Notes under the pieces: model-generated
What the model saw: the letters and a program-made list of their open reading frames with translations, nothing else
Databases searched by the model: none
Told to the model about the DNA's origin: nothing
Shown here: piece by piece, positions 20,586 to 30,085 of the stretch
Layout: every line of letters starts with the position of its first letter
Numbering within the stretch: position 1 is the first letter of the stretch
Assembly (NCBI RefSeq): GCF_000374285.1
Contig: NZ_KB893931.1
Coordinates: 1 to 64,000, forward strand
From: Actinobacillus capsulatus DSM 19761
Lineage (GTDB): Bacteria > Pseudomonadota > Gammaproteobacteria > Enterobacterales > Pasteurellaceae
Direction: 5' to 3'
DNA length: 64,000 nucleotides
Position numbers and translations under genes: made by a program

Positions 20586-20675
20586 TTGACAAACTTTGAT
20601 AAAGTTGTAAATTGTAGCTGTTATGTCAAGTAATTACAGCAATAAATATAATTGAATAAAAAATAGGAATTAATT

Positions 20676-21404
20676 ATGCCTAGAATTTTACTAGTTGATG
20701 ATGATGTTGAATTGACTGAACTTTTAGCAGAGTTACTTTCACTAGAAGGTTTTGATATTCACTGTGTACACAATGGTCAAGATGCTCTCACTGAATTAGA
20801 ATTACAATCTTATGATCTTATTTTATTAGATGTAATGATGCCTGTATTAAACGGTATTGAGACTTTAAAACAATTACGCCAGAAATACTCCACACCGGTA
20901 TTGATGTTAAGTGCACGTGATGATGAAATCGACCGTGTTTTAGGTTTAGAGCTTGGCGCAGACGACTATTTACCGAAACCATTTAACGATCGTGAACTCG
21001 TAGCTCGTATCAAAGCAATTTTGCGTCGTACCGTTTCAACCGCTTTAAACAATGCTGATGTGATTACTTCAGCAAATCAATCACCTGAGGAAAATAGTAA
21101 ACAGCTTTCTTTCGGAGGAGTGGAATTACATCCAGGTCGTCAGCAAGCAATTTTTGAAGGTCGTGATTTAGATCTTACCGGTACAGAATTTGCATTATTA
21201 CAAATGTTAATGCGTAATCCAGGTCAAATCCTCTCTCGTGAGTTACTTAGCCTTGAAATTTTAGGTAAGCGTTTAACACCTTACGATCGTGCAATTGATA
21301 TGCATATTTCAAACCTTCGTAAGAAATTACCGGAGCGTAATGACAATTTACCATGGTTCAAAACATTACGTGGACGTGGTTATTTACTCGTGACGGAAAA
21401 ATAA
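20676..21404 (+). CDS. cpxR: Envelope-stress response regulator CpxR
   Basis: CpxR (242 residues) is an OmpR-family regulator of envelope protein-folding stress. The receiver domain has the acidic pocket DDD (8-10), phospho-acceptor Asp52 in LILLDVMMP and Lys in the YLPKPF motif. The C-terminal winged-helix domain ends KTLRGRGYLL. The pairing with a CpxA-type kinase and the similarity to E. coli CpxR support the name. A terminator-like hairpin separates it from cpxA. There is no cpxP beside it. Confidence 0.93.
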   Translation: MPRILLVDDDVELTELLAELLSLEGFDIHCVHNGQDALTELELQSYDLILLDVMMPVLNGIETLKQLRQKYSTPVLMLSARDDEIDRVLGLELGADDYLPKPFNDRELVARIKAILRRTVSTALNNADVITSANQSPEENSKQLSFGGVELHPGRQQAIFEGRDLDLTGTEFALLQMLMRNPGQILSRELLSLEILGKRLTPYDRAIDMHISNLRKKLPERNDNLPWFKTLRGRGYLLVTEK

Positions 21405-21428
21405 TTGTCTTTTTTAATATAAAAAAAC

Positions 21429-21456
21429 AATCCCTCGGCTTTCGAGGGATTTTTTC
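21429..21456 (+). terminator. Terminator-like hairpin between cpxR and cpxA
   Basis: AATCCCTCG (21429-21437), loop GCTTT, CGAGGGATT (21443-21451), then T-run. It looks like a full intrinsic terminator inside a two-component operon, so cpxA may be expressed below cpxR or from its own promoter. Confidence 0.85.
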
Positions 21457-21480
21457 TATATTGATTGATGGGTACTACTA

Positions 21481-22881
21481 ATGCTTAAATATATTTCTCA
21501 TTTCCTTAGTAAAATTATTTCCGTCAGGAATTATCTTGCTTATCAGCTTTTTGCCTATTTTGGGCTTACCTTTTCTATATTACTGGCTATTACCCTTACC
21601 ATACCTAATTTTGATGCCCGCTCATTCTCTCCGATTGAAACGGAAGATCGCCTGTTCTTTGAACAAGAAACTAAAAGTACCGAATTGCAATATAATTTAG
21701 ATGAAATTTTTGAACGTAAGCTTTTTGTTTCTACCGCTAATGGTTTTGATGTTATTTTGTTGGATCGGAAATCTGGAATTTTTGTCGGTGCGGATCCAAA
21801 TAAAGTAACTTCGTTCCAAGTATTTTTATATAGAGCGAAAAATATTACAGAACCATTACAACGTCGCTTTGGTAATTTGGAAATTTACGGGCCATTTTTA
21901 ATCAGGACGAATAAACGAGAATACTATCAATATTTTGCGAAAATGGTTGATCCACAAGAAGAACTTTTTAACCAAATTTTTGACTCACCATGGTTAATGC
22001 TATTGATCGTTTTAAGTGTAAGTGTGCCGATTTTATTATGGCTATCATGGAAAATCGCTCGCCCAGTAAAAGCATTACGATTATCAGCTAATGCTGTCGC
22101 TACTGGCAACTTTTCTATCAACCCGGCACTTGAAACTGAAGGTATCAATGAATTGCGAGAGGTAGGAAAAAGCTTTAACCAAATGATTACTTCCTTGCAA
22201 GATTTAACTCTACATCAGCAGCGATTACTTTCGGATATTTCACATGAATTAAAAACGCCGCTGGCTCGTTTACATTTGGCAACAGCATTGATCCGTCGCC
22301 GTAATGGTGAATCACCGGAATTAACTCGTATAGATAATCAGGTGCTGAAATTAGATACCATGGTTCACGATTTATTAGTACTCTCTCGCCAGCAGGTAAA
22401 TCAGCATCTGACCCGCGAAATCTTTTCGATTAACCATATTTGGAACGATATTTTGGAAGATGCTAAATTTGAAGCGGAACAAAATAATATCGATTTATTT
22501 ATTAGCCAACGTGTTGCCAATCCTGAACGTTATTACATTAATGGTAATCAGAATATTTTAGCCAGTGCATTGGAGAATGTGATTCGTAATGCGCAAAAAT
22601 ATGCAAATAAAAGCATTAAAGTCTTAATGTATATTGATAATGCCGAATTGGTTATCTCAATTGATGATGATGGTGAAGGCGTACCGGAGAGCGAATATAA
22701 ACAAATCTTCCGTCCTTTTTACCGTGTAGATGAGGCTCGAGCCAGACAAACCGGTGGAACCGGCTTAGGGTTGGCGATTGTGGCGAACGCAATGCAACAG
22801 CATAAAGGTTCTGTCGAAGCGATGAAAAGTACTCTTGGCGGCTTACGAGTAGAAATTCGTTTACCGCTTTGGATTGAATAA
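21481..22881 (+). CDS. cpxA: Sensor histidine kinase CpxA
   Basis: CpxA (466 residues) is the inner-membrane sensor kinase partner of CpxR. A first membrane helix spans about 20-42, a periplasmic sensor region of about 125 residues follows, and a second helix spans about 170-190. Next are the HAMP domain, the dimerisation box SDISHELKTPLAR with phospho-acceptor His255, and an ATPase domain with N-box (ENVIRNAQKY), DDDGEG and GGTGLGLAIV. The length fits E. coli CpxA (457). An uptake-sequence terminator follows. Confidence 0.93.
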   Translation: MLKYISHFLSKIISVRNYLAYQLFAYFGLTFSILLAITLTIPNFDARSFSPIETEDRLFFEQETKSTELQYNLDEIFERKLFVSTANGFDVILLDRKSGIFVGADPNKVTSFQVFLYRAKNITEPLQRRFGNLEIYGPFLIRTNKREYYQYFAKMVDPQEELFNQIFDSPWLMLLIVLSVSVPILLWLSWKIARPVKALRLSANAVATGNFSINPALETEGINELREVGKSFNQMITSLQDLTLHQQRLLSDISHELKTPLARLHLATALIRRRNGESPELTRIDNQVLKLDTMVHDLLVLSRQQVNQHLTREIFSINHIWNDILEDAKFEAEQNNIDLFISQRVANPERYYINGNQNILASALENVIRNAQKYANKSIKVLMYIDNAELVISIDDDGEGVPESEYKQIFRPFYRVDEARARQTGGTGLGLAIVANAMQQHKGSVEAMKSTLGGLRVEIRLPLWIE

Positions 22882-22888
22882 GCTCTAG

Positions 22889-22937
22889 TACAAGCGGTCA
22901 TTTTTTGCAAAAAAATTGCAAAATTTCACCGCTTGTA
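22889..22937. terminator. Paired uptake-sequence terminator after cpxA
   Basis: TACAAGCGGT (22889-22898) pairs with ACCGCTTGTA (22928-22937) around an AT-rich loop. Confidence 0.75.
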
Positions 22938-23016
22938 TTGATTTAAACTGCATATCTCTTGTCTACATCGCATAAATCGCAAATTTTACCGTTTATACTC
23001 GGAATTTAGGAATACA

Positions 23017-24939
23017 ATGAAATTAATTGAAATTGAAAATCTGAATAAGTATTTTGGTTCAGGCGATAACAAAGCACACATTCTAAAAAATGTTAATTTA
23101 ACGATTGATCAAGGTGACTTTGTAGCGATTATCGGTGCTTCAGGTTCCGGTAAATCAACGCTGATGAATATTATCGGCTGCTTAGATACCGCTAGTTCTG
23201 GGATTTGCCGTATTGGCGGCAAAGAAACACAACAAATGAACAGTGATGAGCTTTCAGACTTGCGGCAGCGAAAATTTGGTTTTATTTTCCAACGCTATAA
23301 CCTCCTTTCCGCCCTAACCGCAAATGAAAATGTGGCACTACCGGCAATTTATGCGGGCGTGGATAGCAGTTCTCGTAAAGCACGGGCAGATCAGTTATTG
23401 GATAAACTTGGATTGTCCGATAAAACGCTTAATCGCCCAAATCAGCTTTCAGGCGGACAACAACAACGAGTAAGTATTGCTCGAGCTTTGATGAACGGTG
23501 GGGAAATTATTCTTGCTGATGAACCGACCGGCGCTTTAGACTCCAAAAGCGGCGAAACCGTGTTACAAATCTTGCAAGACCTGCACAAAGAAGGTCATAC
23601 CATTATTATGGTCACTCATGATCCGAATATTGCGGCAACGGCAAGCCGAGTGATTGAGATTAAAGACGGACAAATCATTCGTGATGAACGTCAACAGCCG
23701 TATTCGGAAGACTTAAAACTGGCGAAACGAGAACACCGTCCGCCCCGCTTCTTTGATCAACTTGTTGAATCATTTAAAATGGCTACCAGTGCGATTATTG
23801 CGCATAAATTACGAGCGCTGCTTACTATGCTTGGTATTGTTATCGGAATCACTTCGGTTATATCAGTAGTAGCGCTTGGGCAAGGATCGCAAGAGCGTAT
23901 TTTGTCTAATATTAATAATCTTGGTACGAATACCATGACAATTATGAACGGGACGGGCTTTGGTGATAGACGAGCCAATTTAACCAAAAACTTAACCATC
24001 AGCGATGCATTAATGCTGAATAAACAAGTTTATGTTGATAGTACTACGCCACTCAGCAGCCTAAATGCAACGGTAATTTCAGGTAATACGAACGTCACCG
24101 CAACGGTAAATGGTGTTGGTGAACAATATCTGAACGTTAGAGGGTTAAAAATGGTCTCCGGGCGATTCTTTAATGCCGAAGATGTAGCGTTGTCCGCTCA
24201 AGTGGTAGTTATTGATGACAATACCAAAAATGACCTTGGTTTAGTCGAACCGGTTGAAGGGAAAGTGATTCTTGTTGGTAAAAAACCGTTAAAAATTATT
24301 GGTTTAGCGGCGGAATCCAACAATATGAATCAAACCAGCTTAAAAATGTGGATGCCTTATACGACCTTAATGCAACGTATTTCTGGCGAAAAGCATATTG
24401 ATTCCTTGACGGTTAAGGTCAAAGACGATATTGAAAGTCAAACTGCGGAAAAAAGTATTACCGAGCTATTAATGGCTAAACACGGTAAAAAAGACTTTTT
24501 TATAATGAATAGCGACACCATTAAGCAAACCATTACCAGCACTACGAATACGATGAAGCTATTAATTTCCTCTATTGCGATGATTTCATTGGTTGTTGGA
24601 GGTATTGGTGTAATGAATATTATGTTAGTGTCGGTCACGGAACGAACGAAAGAAATTGGTGTGCGTATGGCAATTGGAGCAAAACAAAATAATATTTTGC
24701 AACAGTTTTTAATTGAAGCCATTCTTATCTGTTTGCTCGGCGGTGTAATCGGTATTCTACTGGCAATTACAATTATTGTATCATTCAATACGTTAGGCTC
24801 GGATTTCCAAATGGTTCTTTCACCGGAATCAGTGGTGTTGGCAGTATTCTGCTCGACCTTAATTGGCGTTATATTCGGCTATATGCCGGCAAAAAATGCT
24901 TCTAAACTTAACCCAATTACCGCATTGGCACAAGAGTAA
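23017..24939 (+). CDS. macB: MacB-type ABC transporter (ATPase-permease)
   Basis: A 640-residue fusion of an N-terminal ABC ATPase (Walker [10 protein letters not shown] at about 46-54, signature [15 protein letters not shown], Walker [13 protein letters not shown]) and a C-terminal MacB/FtsX permease with a first helix near 270-295, a large periplasmic domain, and three C-terminal helices. In E. coli MacB works with MacA and TolC in macrolide and enterotoxin export. No macA is adjacent here, so the partner must be elsewhere, or this is another MacB-family mechanotransducer. It lies next to cpxRA, but a terminator intervenes. Confidence 0.85.
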   Translation: MKLIEIENLNKYFGSGDNKAHILKNVNLTIDQGDFVAIIGASGSGKSTLMNIIGCLDTASSGICRIGGKETQQMNSDELSDLRQRKFGFIFQRYNLLSALTANENVALPAIYAGVDSSSRKARADQLLDKLGLSDKTLNRPNQLSGGQQQRVSIARALMNGGEIILADEPTGALDSKSGETVLQILQDLHKEGHTIIMVTHDPNIAATASRVIEIKDGQIIRDERQQPYSEDLKLAKREHRPPRFFDQLVESFKMATSAIIAHKLRALLTMLGIVIGITSVISVVALGQGSQERILSNINNLGTNTMTIMNGTGFGDRRANLTKNLTISDALMLNKQVYVDSTTPLSSLNATVISGNTNVTATVNGVGEQYLNVRGLKMVSGRFFNAEDVALSAQVVVIDDNTKNDLGLVEPVEGKVILVGKKPLKIIGLAAESNNMNQTSLKMWMPYTTLMQRISGEKHIDSLTVKVKDDIESQTAEKSITELLMAKHGKKDFFIMNSDTIKQTITSTTNTMKLLISSIAMISLVVGGIGVMNIMLVSVTERTKEIGVRMAIGAKQNNILQQFLIEAILICLLGGVIGILLAITIIVSFNTLGSDFQMVLSPESVVLAVFCSTLIGVIFGYMPAKNASKLNPITALAQE

Positions 24940-24953
24940 AATTAACGCTCTAT

Positions 24954-25007
24954 AAGCGGTTGAATTTGTCGAAAAATTTGCAAATTTTTCAGATAATTTA
25001 ACCGCTT
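24954..25007. terminator. Paired uptake-sequence terminator after macB
   Basis: AAGCGGTT (24954-24961) and AACCGCTT (25000-25007) frame an AT-rich loop that ends in a T-rich stretch. Confidence 0.7.
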
Positions 25008-25032
25008 GTTTTATCTTAAAAAGGAATAAAAA

Positions 25033-25806
25033 ATGGGACTGTCTAATCTCGAATTGGAACAAATTATTGATGAAAAATTAAATAGCAAAGCGATTAGTGA
25101 CTATGCACCAAACGGTTTGCAAGTGGAAGGAAAAGTACATATCCAACGTATTGTGACTGGTGTAACTGCGACACTACCACTGATTGAAAAAGCGATTGAA
25201 AAAAATGCCGATGCGATTTTAGTACATCATGGTTATTTTTGGAAAAACGAATCACCTTGTATCCGAGGTATGAAAGGTAAACGTATTAAACAATTATTAG
25301 TGAATGACATTAATTTATTTGGCTATCACCTGCCGTTGGATATTCATTCAGAATTAGGCAATAACGCACAATTGGCGGCAAAATTAGGTGTGATCAATCT
25401 ACAAGGATTAGAAGACCGCCCTAATTCAATTCCGGCATATGGAGAATTTGAAACGCCGATTTCTGCAAAAGAGTTAGCGGAACGTATTGAACAAGTGCTT
25501 AACCGTAAACCAATTTTATGTGATGAATTTATTGTTGGCTATCCGCATAAATTAATTCGCAAAGTTGGCATTTGTACTGGTGGTGGACAAGGTTATATCG
25601 ATTTAGCAGCAAGTAAAGGCTGTGATGTGTTTATTTCTGGTGAAATCTCAGAACAAACCACCCATTCCGCCCGTGAGCAAGGTATTTATTACTTTGCTTG
25701 CGGACACCATGCAACGGAACGAGACGGTGTTAAAGCACTCGGCGAATGGCTCGCCCAAGAATACGGTTTAGACGTGGAATTTATTGATATCGATAATCCT
25801 GCTTAA
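25033..25806 (+). CDS. Nif3-like dinuclear metal-centre protein (YbgI family)
   Basis: A 257-residue NIF3/YbgI family protein. Members form toroidal hexamers with a two-metal site; the family has been linked to GTP cyclohydrolase-type activities, but its role is not settled. Visible metal-ligand motifs are DAILVHHGYFW (two histidines), the GYHLPLDIH segment, and FACGHHATERDG near the C-terminus. AAGGAATAAAAA precedes the ATG. It is flanked by terminators on both sides and so appears monocistronic. Confidence 0.88.
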   Translation: MGLSNLELEQIIDEKLNSKAISDYAPNGLQVEGKVHIQRIVTGVTATLPLIEKAIEKNADAILVHHGYFWKNESPCIRGMKGKRIKQLLVNDINLFGYHLPLDIHSELGNNAQLAAKLGVINLQGLEDRPNSIPAYGEFETPISAKELAERIEQVLNRKPILCDEFIVGYPHKLIRKVGICTGGGQGYIDLAASKGCDVFISGEISEQTTHSAREQGIYYFACGHHATERDGVKALGEWLAQEYGLDVEFIDIDNPA

Positions 25807-25821
25807 TCAGCTAATAAACGA

Positions 25822-25854
25822 AAAAGTCGTATCGGAAAAGATACGACTTTTTTG
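25822..25854. terminator. Bidirectional terminator (nif3-like gene / glpX)
   Basis: AAAAGTCGTATC (25822-25833), loop GGAAAA, GATACGACTTTT (25840-25851) with further T on the plus strand and A on the left. It serves both convergent genes. Confidence 0.9.
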
Positions 25855-25864
25855 TCACTAGCTC

Positions 25865-26863
25865 TTAGTCTTCAGATAAACGAGAAATATCGTGATAAGA
25901 AGCCAGCTTACGAATAGTACGAGAGCGGCCTCGAATTAATAATGTCTCTGTAAACATCATACTGCCTTTGCGTTGTACGCCTTTTAATAAATCGCCGCTA
26001 GTAATTCCAGTTGCTGCAAACAGCACATTATCATCGCGTACTAAATCTTCCAATTTTAATACTTTATTAACTGGTACATTCATTTGTGCACAGCGTAAAA
26101 GCTCTTTTTCCGCCGCAGAAAGATTTTCCGGCGAATTGCCTTTCACTTGATTACGAGGAATTAAACGCCCTTGAATATCTCCACCTAAGGCACGAACTGC
26201 AGCCGCAGCAACAACGCCTTCAGGCGCACCACCGATACCATAAACCAAATCTAAATCACTATCCGGCAAACAGCACTGTACCGCTGTTGCGACATCACCG
26301 TCAGGAATCGCCATCACTCTCACACCTAAGTTCTGTACCGCCTTAATAATTTCATCATGGCGAGGTTTAGCTAAAATGGCAACGGTCATTTGCGTGAGTA
26401 ATTTCCCCTTTTTAGACGCAACACGGCGAATATTTTGCTCAAGCGGAAGATCTAAATCGATCATTCCTTTTGCTTCGCTATCAACCACCAGCTTTTCCAT
26501 ATACATATCCGGTGCTTTAAGAAAAGTATCTTTGCCACCGACAGCTAAAACGGCTAATGCCCCTGCCTGTCCCATAGCGGTCATTCGAGTACCGTCAATC
26601 GGATCAACCGCAATCGCAACTTCATCGTCTTCAAGTTGAGAACGACCAACTTTTTCTCCAATATAAAGCATTGGCGCTTCGTCAATTTCGCCTTCACCAA
26701 TTACAATTTCGCCACGGATTTCCATTTTATTCATAATCAAACGCATTGCTTTTACTGCGGCATCATCCGCTGCGTTTTTATCGCCTCGCCCAATCCAGTC
26801 ATAAGCTGCAAGTGCAGCGGCTTCTGTTACACGGGAAAATTCGAAAGAAATAGCACGCTTCAT
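25865..26863 (-). CDS. glpX: Class II fructose-1,6-bisphosphatase GlpX
   Basis: GlpX (332 residues) hydrolyses fructose 1,6-bisphosphate to fructose 6-phosphate in gluconeogenesis. It has the GEGEIDEAPMLYIGE metal-binding segment, the VDPIDGTR motif and YGIGGAPEGV, all typical of the lithium-sensitive phosphatase superfamily. The start sits after AAGGATGTTAA. It is not in a glp operon here, being flanked by a Nif3-like gene and the divergent zapB. Confidence 0.95.
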   Translation of the reverse strand: MKRAISFEFSRVTEAAALAAYDWIGRGDKNAADDAAVKAMRLIMNKMEIRGEIVIGEGEIDEAPMLYIGEKVGRSQLEDDEVAIAVDPIDGTRMTAMGQAGALAVLAVGGKDTFLKAPDMYMEKLVVDSEAKGMIDLDLPLEQNIRRVASKKGKLLTQMTVAILAKPRHDEIIKAVQNLGVRVMAIPDGDVATAVQCCLPDSDLDLVYGIGGAPEGVVAAAAVRALGGDIQGRLIPRNQVKGNSPENLSAAEKELLRCAQMNVPVNKVLKLEDLVRDDNVLFAATGITSGDLLKGVQRKGSMMFTETLLIRGRSRTIRKLASYHDISRLSED

Positions 26864-26978
26864 TTAACATCCTTTATATAAAATGACCAATATTTACCAT
26901 ATTTTATCAGCTAGCAATCAGTTTCGTTACTAAAAAATCAGCAAATGAAGAAAAATTCCAAAATGTATGAACTTTTCA

Positions 26979-27007
26979 ATGAAATCAACGCCTAACTGAG
27001 GTATAAT
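26979..27007 (+). promoter_or_regulatory. Candidate zapB promoter
   Basis: ATGAAA (26979-26984) and a consensus TATAAT (27002-27007) are separated by 17 bases, about 41 bases before the zapB start. Confidence 0.6.
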
Positions 27008-27048
27008 TCCTACACTTTACATATCTGTTTTTAAGAGGGAACCCAATT

Positions 27049-27267
27049 ATGTCATTATCAATTCTTGACCAACTTGAAGAAAAAATTAAACAAGCAGTAG
27101 AAACAATTCAATTACTTCAATTAGAAGTGGAAGAATTAAAAGAAAAAAACAACACTGTAGAGCAAGAAAAAGAAACATTACGCCAAGAATTTGAACAATT
27201 AAAATCTGAGCAACAAAGCTTCCAAGATCGTTTACGTTCACTTTTAGGTCAAATCGACAACGTATAA
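27049..27267 (+). CDS. zapB: Cell division protein ZapB
   Basis: ZapB (72 residues) is a short, almost fully coiled-coil protein that bridges ZapA-FtsZ and MatP at midcell. The sequence begins MSLSILDQLEEKIKQAVETI and continues in leucine-rich heptads rich in Glu, Lys and Gln. The length is close to the family (about 72-81). AGAGGGAACCC precedes the ATG. A strong terminator follows. Confidence 0.9.
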   Translation: MSLSILDQLEEKIKQAVETIQLLQLEVEELKEKNNTVEQEKETLRQEFEQLKSEQQSFQDRLRSLLGQIDNV

Positions 27268-27283
27268 TTTTCCTTTTTTGTAG

Positions 27284-27311
27284 AACGGCTAATGCGTATT
27301 AGCCGTTTTTT
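27284..27311 (+). terminator. zapB terminator
   Basis: AACGGCTAAT (27284-27293), loop GCGT, ATTAGCCGTT (27298-27307), then T-run. Confidence 0.88.
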
Positions 27312-27325
27312 ATTTGTGTAAGGTT

Positions 27326-27907
27326 ATGGCAAAACTCTATTTTTATTACTCTTCAATGAATGCAGGAAAGTCAACCACCCTGCTTCAATCCTCTTATAAT
27401 TATCAAGAACGAGGTATGAATACTTTGGTTTATACTGCGGCAATTGATGATCGTTACGGTATTGGCAAAGTGAGTTCTCGTATTGGTATTTCACAAGAAG
27501 CACAATTATTTCAATCGGAATCAAATTTATTTGATGAAATTCAACGTGCTAACCAAGAAAAAACGTTACACTGTATCTTAATTGATGAAGCACAATTTCT
27601 TACAAAAACACAGGTATATCAATTAACGGATGTAGTTGATAAACTGAAAATTCCGGTGCTATGCTATGGTTTACGCACCGATTTCCAAGGTGAATTATTT
27701 GAGGGAAGCCAATATTTATTAGCTTGGGCAGATGAATTACAAGAACTCAAAACGATCTGTGATTGCGGAAAAAAAGCCCACTTTGTTATTCGTATGAACG
27801 AGAATGGCGAAGCTGTCGCCGATGGTGATCAAATCCAAATTGGCGGTAATGATAAATATCTCTCTGTTTGTCGTTATCACTATAAACAGAAGCTAAATAA
27901 ACTCTAG
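27326..27907 (+). CDS. tdk: Thymidine kinase
   Basis: Tdk (193 residues) phosphorylates thymidine to dTMP for salvage. It has the P-loop MNAGKST at about residues 11-17, DEAQF (Walker B) and a C-terminal zinc-binding region with CDCGKKAHF and the final CRYHY. I place the start at the ATG at 27326, after AAGG, rather than at the GTG at 27314, because [16 protein letters not shown] is the conserved N-terminus. It overlaps the zapB terminator region but has no close downstream partner. Confidence 0.95.
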   Translation: MAKLYFYYSSMNAGKSTTLLQSSYNYQERGMNTLVYTAAIDDRYGIGKVSSRIGISQEAQLFQSESNLFDEIQRANQEKTLHCILIDEAQFLTKTQVYQLTDVVDKLKIPVLCYGLRTDFQGELFEGSQYLLAWADELQELKTICDCGKKAHFVIRMNENGEAVADGDQIQIGGNDKYLSVCRYHYKQKLNKL

Positions 27908-27921
27908 TTTTAAACTCTTAC

Positions 27922-27963
27922 AAGCGGTCATATTTGCATATTTTTTTGTAAAAATGACCGCTT
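27922..27963. terminator. Bidirectional uptake-sequence terminator (tdk / MFS gene)
   Basis: AAGCGGTCAT (27922-27931) pairs with ATGACCGCTT (27954-27963) between convergent genes. Confidence 0.8.
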
Positions 27964-27972
27964 ATTTATTTG

Positions 27973-29181
27973 TTACAATTTTCTTACCGGTAGCATCACC
28001 AGCAAGCTTACAAGGCATAGTATTAATGATAAATACCATGTACTTTGATAGCCGAAATAGCTAGCCGCCATACCGGCAACAGGCCCAGCAATCACCCAAC
28101 TCGCACTACTTGTATTATTAAATAATGTCGTTGCACTACCCATTTTATATGGCATTAAGTCCTGAAAATACAACATTCCAATTGAAGCTAAAATGCCAAT
28201 AAACAATCCGTTAAACACTTGTAAAGCAAGTAATTGGCTTTCCGTTTGAGCCACAGACAAACCGATGTAATAATAAATACCGGCAAGAATAGCGATAATT
28301 AGTAACATTTTCTTACTGATAAATCTTGTGCAATATCCCGCAAAAAGCATCACCGGAATTTCAATCGCCGCCGCAGTACTCATCATTACACCTGCAACTT
28401 GTTCCGATAAATGTAGATTCTGTTTCAAATGTAATGGCAAATTGATAAACATCATACTGTTGCAAGTCCACATCAATAAACACGCTAAGGCTAAAAATAT
28501 CGTAGATTTGCGGTTACTTTCAATACCATTTTCTCGCAATGTTTCATCCGTTTCCTTTGGTTTAACGTGACGTTGTACCGAATATGGCAACATCAGCACC
28601 ACAATAAGAATAGAAACGGCAAAAATCAAGGCAGCAACAATATACATAAAGGTAAAACCGAAATTACCCGATAAATAATAAGCTACTGGCGGGCCGATAA
28701 TCCAAGCAAGTGAAAGTTGTGCTCGTAAAATCGTATTGAACATCGTCCCGTCTTTTTGTTTGCTTTCGGTATATTCTCGAGAAAGTGCAAAGACTTGTGA
28801 GGTAGCGGACGAACCTAATCCGATAATCAAGGTACCGACAATTAGTAAAGTGTAATAATCTCGGTTAAATGCAAAAAGTAAGCAACCGCTCAGTTGCATA
28901 ACACAGCTAAGTGTAATGATCCATTTACGGTTTGTATAAAGATCTGAATAATGGGCTACGATCTGACTCAACACCATCGCCATCAAGGAGTTAACCGAAT
29001 AAAATATACCAATCATAAAGGGGTTATTTGTTACTTCATCATGCAGGAAAACACTGAGTGCAGGCACCCTCAACGCTCCTGCAAGCCCCGTCATAAAGAT
29101 AACAATCAGGAAAGCAAAAGAAGCCGATCTTAACAAGCCTCTTTGTATAACAAGCAGTCTTAAATTGTCAGAATTTTGCAT
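27973..29181 (-). CDS. Sugar efflux transporter, MFS Set family
   Basis: A 402-residue major facilitator with about 12 membrane helices. The N-terminal region (FMTGLAGALRVPALSVFLHDEV and the helix 2-3 loop HYSDLYTNRKW) resembles the SetA/SetB/SetC sugar efflux proteins of E. coli, which export lactose, glucosides and analogues. A central cytoplasmic loop near 200-220 is charged (KPKETDETLREN). Family membership is clear; the substrate and the SetA/B/C assignment are not. GGATCTCAC upstream is only a weak ribosome site. Confidence 0.8.
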   Translation of the reverse strand: MQNSDNLRLLVIQRGLLRSASFAFLIVIFMTGLAGALRVPALSVFLHDEVTNNPFMIGIFYSVNSLMAMVLSQIVAHYSDLYTNRKWIITLSCVMQLSGCLLFAFNRDYYTLLIVGTLIIGLGSSATSQVFALSREYTESKQKDGTMFNTILRAQLSLAWIIGPPVAYYLSGNFGFTFMYIVAALIFAVSILIVVLMLPYSVQRHVKPKETDETLRENGIESNRKSTIFLALACLLMWTCNSMMFINLPLHLKQNLHLSEQVAGVMMSTAAAIEIPVMLFAGYCTRFISKKMLLIIAILAGIYYYIGLSVAQTESQLLALQVFNGLFIGILASIGMLYFQDLMPYKMGSATTLFNNTSSASWVIAGPVAGMAASYFGYQSTWYLSLILCLVSLLVMLPVRKL

Positions 29182-29203
29182 TTGTAGGATCTCACAAAAA
29201 GAA

Positions 29204-29228
29204 AAGGCACGTAATTATAACGTGCCTT
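29204..29228 (-). terminator. Terminator after tsaB
   Basis: AAGGCACGT (29204-29212) pairs with ACGTGCCTT (29220-29228); on the minus strand it is followed by TTCTTTTT. It separates tsaB from the MFS gene. Confidence 0.8.
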
Positions 29229-29281
29229 CTATAATTTATTTGTATTTTTCTACAAAAACAAAGGATTGTTTGATCTAAATC

Positions 29282-29977
29282 CTAACGCTTATGCGGTAAT
29301 TTTTCCCAAGTCACTTCATTACGTAAATAAACCGGTTCAATTTGTAGTGCTGATTGCGTATTCCCTTGAGAAAATTCGGATTCTGCAAGTGTAAGCATTG
29401 ATTTTGCTGAAGGCAAGGTAATGTCACTCACTAAAAGAGGTAATTGTGCATTAGAAAATTGCGAATATGCCGCCCAACCGGTACCTACAACCACAGTATT
29501 ATCCTTCGGTTGTTGTATTTGGCTGATAGCACGCTCTGGTGAGCATACTTGCTCAGCAACAATTGTTTGCCAGTACCGCCCTACTCTCTCATATTGAGCA
29601 AAATACACTTCATTCATACGTGCATCAATTAAAGCAACAACACTTGTTGCTCCCATTTTTTCGTAAGCCGCTTGTGCCATTGCTAATAAATTTGAAATCG
29701 GCACAACAGGTAAATTCGCTCCCATTGCAAGCCCCTGAGCAATGCCAACACCTACTCGAACACCGGTAAAGCTTCCCGGCCCTCGACCAAATGCTAGTGC
29801 ACCGACTTGTTTAAGAGAAATTCCTGCCTTTGCCAATAATTCATCTACCATGGGCAGGATACGCTGCGTATGCGTTCTAGGACTTAATTCATCAAATGCA
29901 GAAATTTGTCCATTATGTAATAACGCCACAGAGCAAGCTTCAGTGGCCGTATCAATAGCAAGAATTGTTTTGTTCAT
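29282..29977 (-). CDS. tsaB: tRNA N6-threonylcarbamoyladenosine complex subunit TsaB
   Basis: TsaB (231 residues) is the non-catalytic partner of TsaD in t6A37 formation on ANN-decoding tRNAs. The ASKHA-type fold is shown by ILAIDTATEACSVAL at the N-terminus and FGRGPGSFTGVRVG (about 63-76). The length matches E. coli TsaB. GGATAATAA precedes the ATG. It lies downstream of aroG on the same strand with a palindromic gap between them. Confidence 0.94.
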   Translation of the reverse strand: MNKTILAIDTATEACSVALLHNGQISAFDELSPRTHTQRILPMVDELLAKAGISLKQVGALAFGRGPGSFTGVRVGVGIAQGLAMGANLPVVPISNLLAMAQAAYEKMGATSVVALIDARMNEVYFAQYERVGRYWQTIVAEQVCSPERAISQIQQPKDNTVVVGTGWAAYSQFSNAQLPLLVSDITLPSAKSMLTLAESEFSQGNTQSALQIEPVYLRNEVTWEKLPHKR

Positions 29978-30003
29978 TAATTTATTATCCTAAAAACGAC
30001 AGA

Positions 30004-30066
30004 AAACACGGAAACAAGCGGTTAATTTTACAAAAAAGTTTGCAAAAACCAATTATTTCCGTGTTT
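30004..30066. repeat. CACGGAA...TTCCGTG palindrome between tsaB and aroG
   Basis: AAACACGGAAA (30004-30014) pairs with TTTCCGTGTTT (30056-30066). The loop contains one uptake core. It shares its arms with the palindrome at 1771-1830 and may act as the aroG terminator. Confidence 0.55.
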
Positions 30067-30085
30067 CTGATATTAATTTTAGTGA

